Shown here in pieces: positions 37,423 to 44,203 of a DNA stretch of 64,000 nucleotides. This DNA comes from Serratia nevei (GTDB lineage Bacteria; Pseudomonadota; Gammaproteobacteria; Enterobacterales; Enterobacteriaceae): positions 124,001 through 188,000 of the forward strand of contig NZ_JAMYWQ010000001.1 in NCBI RefSeq assembly GCF_024160145.1. Reading direction: 5' to 3'. Every line of letters begins with the position of its first letter. Position 1 is the stretch's first letter. The notes under the pieces were generated by a model. It was not told the origin of the DNA, did not search any database, and was given only the letters and a program-made list of their open reading frames with translations. Made by a program: the position numbers and the translations under genes.

Positions 37423-38657
37423 TGAATAGTAAACCTGATTTGTTCGGCCGCCCATTCCAGGGTATCGGCAAGCTGCTGATAGCTTTCGCCGGTGGCAATC
37501 AGCACGCCGAGCCGGTAAGCGCTGTAATCTTCAGGCGGCAATGTCACCGCGTGTCCCGGTGCGAAATGTAAATACAGATGCTGAATGGCGGGGTGGTTGA
37601 GCACTCGGGCAACGTTGTCAACGCTCTGCAACGTGCCGGCCTTTTCAGCAAACAGATAGCGTACGCCGATAAAATCGCCGCTGAGCTGCAGATCGACGGG
37701 GGGAAGGCCGCGGCAGAGTTGAACATAATTTTGTAAGTGTTGGTAGCGGCTGGCGTACTGCAACAGATGGGTTGAGATGTACCCCCCCGCAGGCCTGGCG
37801 GCGCATTCGATAAATTTGAACCCCTTGCTCGAATACTTGCCTTCGAGGTGGAAAACCGTGTGATTAATACCGAGCTCGCGCACAATATTACGGGCGCATT
37901 GCTTTATCTCTTCCTGAATGCCATCGCTATGATGAGAAGGGAAAATATGGCGGTTTTCCACAAAGGTGACGGGGTCTGACTGGTAGTCGGTAATGCCGAT
38001 AACGGTAATCTGTTCGTCTGCCACATAGCCGTCAACGCTAAACTCCGGCCCGTCAACAAACTCCTCCAGGATAATCTGCCCTCCGAAGGCGCTAAAGACG
38101 GTATCGAAGGTATCGGTAGCGATATTGGCAAGCTGCGCCAGTGCCTGCGCCAACTCACCCTCGTCGCTGACCTTAAAGATGCCTTTTGACCCGGAACCCG
38201 AGGCGGGTTTGACAATAACCGGATAGCCCCATTGCCTGGCTGCCTGTTGCGCATCTTTCAGGGAAGTGACTTGCTGGAAAGCGGGGATCATGGGGCCAAG
38301 GTGTTGCAGCCGCTGTTTCATCGCAATTTTATCGCGGCTATGCCGCACCGCCTGTTCACTCATCGCCGCCAAATGCAGCTCTCGGGCAAGGAAGTTCTTT
38401 AACGGCACGTCGGTTTCAGACCAGCAGACGATGCCGCTAAACGCATATTTCTGGTGCAACGAACGGGCAACCGTGAGGCAGGCGGCGAAGTCATCCAAAT
38501 CGACCAGGGCGGTCTCGTCGGCCAACTCCGCGGCATAGGCGGGGATCTGTTTGGCCATCAGGATAATACTCAAACCTAAAGCGCGTGCCGCCCGCATCTC
38601 CGCCAACCGCTCATGGGGGTTTTGTCGGCCGTTAATGTACAAAATGCAGTTGTTCAT
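37419..38657 (-). CDS. ATP-grasp ligase (first of two)
   Basis: The 412-residue protein has the same architecture as its neighbour but is clearly diverged. The pre-ATP domain begins NNCILYINGRQNPHERLAEM. The ATP-grasp core has YPVIVKPASGSGSKGIFKV, IILEEFVDGPEFSVDG and the metal-binding FKFIECAARPAGGYI. It resembles L-amino-acid ligase/BacD-like enzymes more than biotin carboxylase or D-Ala-D-Ala ligase. It lies 26 bp after the phosphoesterase gene and overlaps the next ligase by 4 bp. Two ligases in one run suggest two successive condensations. Confidence 0.85.
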   Translation of the reverse strand: MNNCILYINGRQNPHERLAEMRAARALGLSIILMAKQIPAYAAELADETALVDLDDFAACLTVARSLHQKYAFSGIVCWSETDVPLKNFLARELHLAAMSEQAVRHSRDKIAMKQRLQHLGPMIPAFQQVTSLKDAQQAARQWGYPVIVKPASGSGSKGIFKVSDEGELAQALAQLANIATDTFDTVFSAFGGQIILEEFVDGPEFSVDGYVADEQITVIGITDYQSDPVTFVENRHIFPSHHSDGIQEEIKQCARNIVRELGINHTVFHLEGKYSSKGFKFIECAARPAGGYISTHLLQYASRYQHLQNYVQLCRGLPPVDLQLSGDFIGVRYLFAEKAGTLQSVDNVARVLNHPAIQHLYLHFAPGHAVTLPPEDYSAYRLGVLIATGESYQQLADTLEWAAEQIRFTIQ

Positions 38658-38683
38658 GATGGCTTCTCATTGGTTCATGGGGG

Positions 38684-39463
38684 TCAGATGCTGGAGGGGA
38701 TCTGATGTAACGGCGTGCCCAGCGCGATAGCAGAAAGGGTCATCTCATCGCTGTCATAGATCATGATGCCGTTCGCCATGGTGCCTTTGGAGACTGTCGG
38801 TCCGGTTATCCAGGTGAGTCCAGTTCCCAACTCGTACCTTTCGAATCCGGTTTGTACGACACGTTCAGGGGTGAAGATTTTCATGCCCGGGATATGGTCG
38901 TTGCCGGAAAGCCCATGTCGGCAATGACGTTCATTCATCAAAGTGAAATGTGCGGCAAGATCGTGATGGTGGTTGACTTCAAAGGTGCATGAGCCGGTCA
39001 GGTCGGGCAAGGCATAGTGAGACAGCAAGACATTGTGAGTACGGAACGGCTTAACGATGGTTTCAGGTAAAGAATGCAGATAGCTGAGGCTATTGTCATT
39101 CAGCAGGCTCGGTAACTCATGGTCTTCGTACAAAAAAATCCTTCCTTCGGCCAATGCTTTACGCTGTGAGAAGTCAAGTTGATACCAATTGGCCGGATAG
39201 TTGAAGCCTGCCGCTGCGGAGGGGACTTTGCGGATCGCAAAGAGATCATGGTTGCCGATAACAACCTCGGAGCAGCACTGCTGCACCAACGTCAGGCAGC
39301 GGTTGGCATCTCGCGTTGCCAGATAACCATAAAAGGGCACGGAGTACCCCACAATGTCACCCAGGCAGATCACCTCATCGACACCGAGCTTTTCCAATAA
39401 CTTCAGCGACTCTTCGAGCCTAACCACGTCTTCATGAATATCAGAGATAACACCTGTTTTCAT
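38684..39463 (-). CDS. calcineurin-like metallophosphoesterase
   Basis: This 259-residue protein has the dinuclear metal signatures DxH (SDIHED, residues 7-12), GDxxG (LGDIVGYS), GNHD (IGNHDLF) and a later SHYA. It lacks a signal peptide, so it acts in the cytosol. Members hydrolyse phosphomonoesters or phosphodiesters, including nucleotides. In this island it could dephosphorylate a nucleotide intermediate (inference). It lies between the AlaRS-like gene (22 bp) and the first ATP-grasp gene (26 bp). Confidence 0.85.
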   Translation of the reverse strand: MKTGVISDIHEDVVRLEESLKLLEKLGVDEVICLGDIVGYSVPFYGYLATRDANRCLTLVQQCCSEVVIGNHDLFAIRKVPSAAAGFNYPANWYQLDFSQRKALAEGRIFLYEDHELPSLLNDNSLSYLHSLPETIVKPFRTHNVLLSHYALPDLTGSCTFEVNHHHDLAAHFTLMNERHCRHGLSGNDHIPGMKIFTPERVVQTGFERYELGTGLTWITGPTVSKGTMANGIMIYDSDEMTLSAIALGTPLHQIPSSI

Positions 39464-39485
39464 AACGCGCCTGGATCCTGTGATT

Positions 39486-40550
39486 TTATTTATACAAGCT
39501 GCGGGAAATGCGCTTATTCATGGCCGGCATCGTATGCTCTTGGCCTGCAAGTTGCGTATGTTGATGCAGATATTGTTCAATACGCGTGTAGATATGCTGA
39601 GTGCCGTAATGGCTGGCTTCGAACTCCCTGGCGACGTCCACGATAAAATCGAGCGACATGGCGACGTTTAAGCGCAACCTGTTGAGGCCTTGAAGATAAC
39701 GCCGCAGGACCCGGCCGCGGTTATCCGCTATCGGCCGGATATCGAGTGACATGATGGCCACGCAGGCGATCAGCGCATCGATAATGTACAGCTCTTCCGC
39801 AGAAAAATGAGAGAAGCGCGGCGCGGCGCTTAGAGCGAGAATGGAGCTGCTCAACCCATGCAGACGGGTAATGATGGTTTCCACCCCAAATGCCGCTTCA
39901 ATGGCGAGAGGCACCTGCGGCGTTTCGATCACGATCAGGTTGCCGATATCCATAAACGCGCCGCCATCGCAACTGACCGCCAGATTGCAATTGCGGCCGG
40001 TGACGCCGTCCATTCCGAACTTATGGCGGTAATACGCGGGGGAGTGGCTGTCAAAGTGGAGATAAGGCGACAGGCCTTCTGCCGTCAGCATCTCGATAAG
40101 GTCATGATCCTGGCTTGAGATATTGATCCGCAGGCGGTCCGGTGCGGTAAGCTCCAACTGTGTCATGAAATCGTGTAATGCCTGGGTGATGAGAAACCGA
40201 TCTTGGTATCTCCCGATAGCGCCGACGCTACAAAACAGCGATGACCATTTGGGGTAGCTGTTAGCCAGCTGCAGCGCATGATTGTTCTGCGTGCGCAGAC
40301 AGTCCTGCACGGTAAACATGGGTTTCAGCTCATATTCCGCATGCTGAAGCAGGTAGGGCTTGAAGGTACTGATAGTGGAGCCGGTAAATAGGGTGGACTT
40401 GTCATGGCTGGGTATCAGCGCGTCAGGCGGGTGAAAAGCAAAACCAGCCGCGGTAAACGCCGACGTGAATGCTTGCTTGACACGCGTTTTTTCAGCTGCC
40501 ATCAACGACAGCCTGGCTTCATCCGCACGGGTGTTTGTCATTGTGATCAT
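39486..40550 (-). CDS. stand-alone alanyl-tRNA-synthetase-like catalytic domain
   Basis: The 354-residue protein aligns by eye with the class II catalytic core of AlaRS. ALIPSHDKSTLFTGSTISTF corresponds to the AlaRS segment LVPHNDPTLLFTNAGMNQF, and FTVQDCLRT to TSQRCVRA with the motif 2 Arg kept. The motif 3 position reads FGVETII where AlaRS has MGLERIA, so the ATP-binding motif 3 Arg appears replaced by Thr. Editing, tRNA-recognition and C-Ala domains are all absent (AlaRS is about 875 residues). It is not a spare AlaRS; an aminoacyl-transfer or ligase role in biosynthesis is likely. The ATG overlaps the upstream stop (ATGA). Confidence 0.7.
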   Translation of the reverse strand: MITMTNTRADEARLSLMAAEKTRVKQAFTSAFTAAGFAFHPPDALIPSHDKSTLFTGSTISTFKPYLLQHAEYELKPMFTVQDCLRTQNNHALQLANSYPKWSSLFCSVGAIGRYQDRFLITQALHDFMTQLELTAPDRLRINISSQDHDLIEMLTAEGLSPYLHFDSHSPAYYRHKFGMDGVTGRNCNLAVSCDGGAFMDIGNLIVIETPQVPLAIEAAFGVETIITRLHGLSSSILALSAAPRFSHFSAEELYIIDALIACVAIMSLDIRPIADNRGRVLRRYLQGLNRLRLNVAMSLDFIVDVAREFEASHYGTQHIYTRIEQYLHQHTQLAGQEHTMPAMNKRISRSLYK

Positions 40551-41059
40551 ACGGATTCAACCAATGGCATGATTTTCGACACCTGCGGGTTGTTATAGGC
40601 GGAATATCCGCCGTGATACAGCCCCAGGGCCCCTTGATTGACCCAGAAAGATATCTGGCCGATCCGCATGCCGGGATAGAGACGGAACGGACGAGCCGCG
40701 ACGAGTTCCAACGTCCACTGATGGCATGCGCCGGTATGACCAAGATTGGCTGAAACCTGCAAAAACAAGCCCAGACGCCCTAACGAGCTGCGTCCGATCA
40801 GCGACATCGCAAACTTATCGCTGCCAAGAATTTCCAGGGTATGGCCCAGGTAAGTGGTACCGGCCTCCATCACATAGCCTTCGGGCGGGATATCGATAAA
40901 ATCGAACGTGACGTTCTCGCCCTGGATGCGTGGAATGCCCAACTTGGGCCCCAAACGATAGTTGTAGCTGTTTGGATTGAGCTGGCCTTCGTTAAATGGC
41001 GCAATGGTAATATCGTTACAGGCGTTTCTCTTTTTAATTTCGCTGCCGGTAAGAATCAT
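40547..41059 (-). CDS. dCTP-deaminase-like protein (active-site Glu retained)
   Basis: The 170-residue protein has the trimeric dUTPase/dCTP-deaminase fold. RSSLGRLGLFLQVSA matches Dcd RSSLARLGLMVHVTA, including the catalytic Ser and Arg. TLELV retains the Glu used as general base in Dcd (VLEFY), and RLYPGMRIGQISF matches the nucleotide-binding strand. The segment before the Glu differs from Dcd (NLGHTGACHQW in place of HRIDPGWSGCI). ATG 41059 was chosen because it aligns with the paralogue next to it. It may deaminate a cytosine nucleotide for biosynthesis, analogous to BlsM-type enzymes. The exact substrate is unknown. Confidence 0.8.
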   Translation of the reverse strand: MILTGSEIKKRNACNDITIAPFNEGQLNPNSYNYRLGPKLGIPRIQGENVTFDFIDIPPEGYVMEAGTTYLGHTLEILGSDKFAMSLIGRSSLGRLGLFLQVSANLGHTGACHQWTLELVAARPFRLYPGMRIGQISFWVNQGALGLYHGGYSAYNNPQVSKIMPLVESV

Positions 41060-41086
41060 GGTCGTCATTCCAGTGTCGTAATTGGA

Positions 41087-41608
41087 TTACTGCTTGAAGT
41101 CTGAATAGGCCAGAGAGACCCGTGGCCCTTCAGAACCTTGATATTTCCCATTGTAGGGAATGATATCGCCCAACGGTTTCCAGAAAGTTACCTGGCCTAT
41201 CTTCATTCCAGGGAACAGCCTGATAGGCAATGTACTGTGCAATTGAAAAGTTACGCAGCCGAATGACCCTATATCAATTAAGTCCGCTGTAACATGCACA
41301 AACAACCCCAGTCTGGCGATGCTTGATTTGGCATGAATGATTGGAACGTATTTATTGCTGCCTAATTTCTCTACGCTGTGGGCTAATACAAAATCGCCTT
41401 TATTCAGCATGATTCCTTCCGCACCGCATTCGATAATGTCATGACGATTTTCCTTTTTGGGATCCATGACTTCTTCGCGGTAACGAATAAAACGACTGCC
41501 TAATGTAAGATCGTAAGAGTTTGTCGTTATATGGTTAGCCGAAAATGGAGAAATAGCTATATCGCCGTTTCTGACAAACGCCTCGATAGATTTTCCTGTC
41601 AGTATCAT
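41087..41608 (-). CDS. dCTP-deaminase-like protein (catalytic Glu replaced by Gln)
   Basis: This 173-residue paralogue of the preceding protein has the same N-terminus (MILTGKSIEAF). It has KSSIARLGLFVHVTADLID at the active site, with Lys in place of the first Arg of RSS. RLFPGMKIGQVTFW is at the end. At the Glu position it reads VTFQLH, so the Dcd general base is Gln. It may be inactive in deamination, do a different reaction, or form mixed trimers with the Glu-containing partner. It lies 27 bp upstream of that partner gene. Confidence 0.8.
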   Translation of the reverse strand: MILTGKSIEAFVRNGDIAISPFSANHITTNSYDLTLGSRFIRYREEVMDPKKENRHDIIECGAEGIMLNKGDFVLAHSVEKLGSNKYVPIIHAKSSIARLGLFVHVTADLIDIGSFGCVTFQLHSTLPIRLFPGMKIGQVTFWKPLGDIIPYNGKYQGSEGPRVSLAYSDFKQ

Positions 41609-41637
41609 ATTTTAAACACCTTGAGTACACCCGGATG

Positions 41638-41667
41638 ATGGCAGCCTTTCCAGGGAAAGGTTGCCAT
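41638..41667. other. intercistronic hairpin between methyltransferase and dCTP-deaminase-like genes
   Basis: ATGGCAGCCTTTC and GAAAGGTTGCCAT form a 13-bp stem with one mismatch or wobble and a 4-nt loop. No T-run follows on the minus strand, so it is more likely an mRNA processing or stabilising element than a terminator. Confidence 0.5.
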
Positions 41668-41677
41668 GACGACCTGA

Positions 41678-42466
41678 TTAGCGACGTACGCAAATGGCGA
41701 CGTATTCAGACCCAAAATATTCATTGGGATCGGAAGCGCCTGGTGCATCGGTTACCCAGGAAGGGTGCTCGTAAAGGTAGATTTCTTCGATACGGAAAAA
41801 CGGCTCTAGCAAAGCGGCGGTGTTGGCCGCATTGAGGAAGGTGTGAATCAAGCCTTTTTCAGGGCCCGACTCCGGGATATAGGAGACGTCTTCTTCGACT
41901 TCCGTGCCTTTTTTCCAGTCTGATGCGCGTTCTGAAGAGAAGGTGACGAAGAATAATCCGCCTTTTTTGGTGGTTCGGGCAACTTCAAAAATAGTCTTTT
42001 TGACGTCCTGTAAAGACGCGTGGTTTATCACTGCGCGCGAAATGGTGATATCGAAATAATCATTCTCAAACGGCAGTTCGGTCATGGGGCAAAGGACCAA
42101 CTCCGCCGTTTGCTGACGGCGTGCCAATTCTGCTTTAGTAAACGCAATGGCATTTTCAGAAAGATCGCTTCCTGTCACGTCAAAGCCGCGCTCGTTGAAA
42201 TAAAATAAATGACGGCCGCCGCCACAACCAAGATCGTGGAGCTTGTTTCCTGTCAAAGAAAACCGTTGGCGTAATGCCAGGGAAGGATTGACGATATATT
42301 TATGGTAAAAGTCTATGACTTCGTCGGCGGGATTCATCAAAATCCATTTAGGTGACTCAAAGAGACCATGCCATGCATTTTTCTTGATTATTGAAGCCAG
42401 ATCTTGATTGTACGCTATATTACCGGCGAGCTCTTCCTGCTGCCAGATCGGGTTATGGATAGGCAC
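41678..42466 (-). CDS. class I SAM-dependent methyltransferase
   Basis: The 262-residue cytosolic methyltransferase has the SAM-binding loop LHDLGCGGGRHLFYF, acidic ribose contact VTGSDLSENAI, and post-I motifs ENDYFDITISRAVINH and KKGGLFFVTFS. It is the first gene of the island run. GTG 42466 with AGGAAG just upstream was preferred; the in-frame GTG 42505 adds a Lys-rich lead and lacks a ribosome-binding site. The acceptor is unknown; N- or O-methylation of the island product is inferred. Confidence 0.85.
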   Translation of the reverse strand: MPIHNPIWQQEELAGNIAYNQDLASIIKKNAWHGLFESPKWILMNPADEVIDFYHKYIVNPSLALRQRFSLTGNKLHDLGCGGGRHLFYFNERGFDVTGSDLSENAIAFTKAELARRQQTAELVLCPMTELPFENDYFDITISRAVINHASLQDVKKTIFEVARTTKKGGLFFVTFSSERASDWKKGTEVEEDVSYIPESGPEKGLIHTFLNAANTAALLEPFFRIEEIYLYEHPSWVTDAPGASDPNEYFGSEYVAICVRR

Positions 42467-43024
42467 GTTGCTTCCTTTTTTGATGTTATGTTTCAAATTT
42501 CCCACTTAGGGATATTCAGTCGAACGAAACTGAATTTTTATTTATGTCTTTTCGGTCGATTTTATGCCTGACAAAGTGATAGTCAAGATGATTTTTTTAG
42601 CACTGTTTATGTAAAAATAAAAAAATGTCGTCCAATAGAACAATGACAGTTAGTGAATTGATTTTTTCATTTAAAATTCATTTGGTTAAGGTGATTTCGC
42701 GGGTGAAGCAACCGATTGCCAAGATACCGGGAAAGCTAAATATTTTTTTATGTATTGACGGTTTTCATTTATTGGTCTAACGAAAGGTAGGCAGGCACTT
42801 ATGGTTAGCTTAACTTATTCATATTCCGTGTTTATGACGATAGCCTTCGGGTGCAGGCTGCTGCCTGCAATGTCATCTCTGTTTCAACCAGCAAGCCTGC
42901 CGGAAACGCGAAAACGAGAAAGATAGAAGCATCGCTGCTCCAAACGCGGGCCCGTCTTGGTGCGATAAGATTTTACGCAATTCTTACGTAACCCTTTCAG
43001 AAGCGAATGTCGGCATTCGATATA
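42467..43024. other. AT-rich intergenic region between biosynthetic island and RND operon
   Basis: About 560 bp, clearly more AT-rich than the core genome near 42510-42840, as expected for the promoter of the minus-strand island and for H-NS binding. A hairpin TGCAGGC-TGCT-GCCTGCA lies at 42852-42869. A plus-strand 41-codon ORF (42801-42926, starting MVSLTYSYSVFM) lacks a good ribosome-binding site and is probably not a gene. No RNA gene was recognised. Confidence 0.6.
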
Positions 43025-43044
43025 TTGAGAATAGTCATTCTCAA
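43025..43044. promoter_or_regulatory. Fur-like palindrome upstream of the RND operon
   Basis: TTGAGAATAGTCATTCTCAA is a perfect 8+8 inverted repeat around AGTC, 15 bp before the first start codon. TGAGAAT/ATTCTCA halves are common in Fur boxes, but the spacing (4) is not canonical. It would block the promoter or ribosome entry. Confidence 0.55.
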
Positions 43045-43059
43045 CAGGATCGTATTGCA

Positions 43060-44202
43060 ATGCAGAGGAAAACGCTTTTGGTGCTTGTGCTGTCGCTGTT
43101 GCTGGCCGCCTGCGATGGGCAAAACGCCGGTGCGCCAGCCGGCGCGGGCGGTGAGCAGGAGGTCGGTGTCGTCACGCTGCGCGCCCAGTCAGTGCCCCTG
43201 AGCAGCGAGTTGACCGGCCGGGTCAATGCCACCATGACTTCCGACGTGCGGCCGCAGGTCGACGGGATTATCAAGCAGCGGCTGTTTAGCGAAGGGGCCG
43301 AGGTCAAGGCCGGGCAGGTATTGTACCAAATTGACCCTGCCAGCTATCAGGCCAGCTACGATCAGGCCGCCGCCCAGCTGAAAAATGCCCAGGCCACGGT
43401 GCAATCCACCCGGCTCAAATCGCAGCGCTATGCGGCGCTGGTGAAAGCGAACGGCGTTTCTCAGCAAGATGCCGACGACGCCAAGGCCGCCTATCTGGCG
43501 GCCGTAGCCTCGGTGGCCCAATATCAGGCGGCACTGGAAACGGCGCGCATCAACCTCGCCTATACCCAGGTGCGGGCGCCGATCGCCGGGCGTATCGGTA
43601 TCTCGTCGGTGACGCCGGGCGCGCTGGTCACCGCCGGCCAGAGCGATGCGCTGGCCACCATCCGCACGCTCGACCCGATCTATGTCGATCTGACCCAGTC
43701 CAGCGCCCAGCTGCTTAAACTGCGGCGCCAGCAGGCGGCGCTACAGCGCGGCGCCGTCACGCCGGTCGCCATCAAGCTGGAGGACGGCACGCCTTATGCC
43801 CACGCCGGCAAGCTCGAGCTGACCGAGGTGGCGGTGGACGAAGCCACCGGTTCGGTCACGCTGCGCGCGGTGTTCCCCAACCCCGAACATGAGCTGCTGC
43901 CCGGCATGTATGTCCACGCCACGGTGGATAACGGCGTCGATCCCAAAGCCATTCTGGCGCCGCAGCAGGGCATAACCCGCAACGTCAAAGGGGAAGCCAC
44001 CGCGTTGGTGGTGGACGCGCAAAACAGAGTGGCGCAGCGCACCGTCAGCGCTGAACGGGTGGTGGGCAGCCACTGGCTGATCGGCAGCGGCCTGAACGAA
44101 GGCGATCGCCTGATCGTCGAAGGCACCAGCAAGGTCACGATCGGCGCCGCGGTGAAGCCGGTTGAGGTCTCGGTCGACAAAACCCAAAGCGGGGAGCAGT
44201 GA
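43060..44202 (+). CDS. RND efflux periplasmic adaptor (membrane fusion lipoprotein)
   Basis: The 380-residue AcrA/MexA-type protein has a lipobox in LSLLLAACDG (Cys18). A lipoyl/beta-barrel core includes LTGRVNATMTSDVRPQVDG and GISSVTPGALVTAGQ, and a coiled-coil hairpin of about residues 105-165 (YDQAAAQLKNAQATVQST). It bridges the inner-membrane pump and outer-membrane channel encoded next in the operon. The ATG lies 15 bp downstream of the Fur-like palindrome, so the operon may respond to iron. The following gene starts 1 bp after its stop codon. Confidence 0.92.
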   Translation: MQRKTLLVLVLSLLLAACDGQNAGAPAGAGGEQEVGVVTLRAQSVPLSSELTGRVNATMTSDVRPQVDGIIKQRLFSEGAEVKAGQVLYQIDPASYQASYDQAAAQLKNAQATVQSTRLKSQRYAALVKANGVSQQDADDAKAAYLAAVASVAQYQAALETARINLAYTQVRAPIAGRIGISSVTPGALVTAGQSDALATIRTLDPIYVDLTQSSAQLLKLRRQQAALQRGAVTPVAIKLEDGTPYAHAGKLELTEVAVDEATGSVTLRAVFPNPEHELLPGMYVHATVDNGVDPKAILAPQQGITRNVKGEATALVVDAQNRVAQRTVSAERVVGSHWLIGSGLNEGDRLIVEGTSKVTIGAAVKPVEVSVDKTQSGEQ

Positions 44203-44203
44203 T

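Noticed and set aside
35013-42466. Reading the dCTP-deaminase-like genes as a phage-defence nucleotide-depletion system
   Set aside because: Defence dCTP deaminases usually act alone or in small units. The company of two ATP-grasp ligases, a methyltransferase and an exporter fits biosynthesis better. It cannot be fully excluded.
42801-42926. Plus-strand 41-codon ORF in the island promoter region
   Set aside because: It has no good ribosome-binding site, no recognisable features, and covers an intergenic hairpin.
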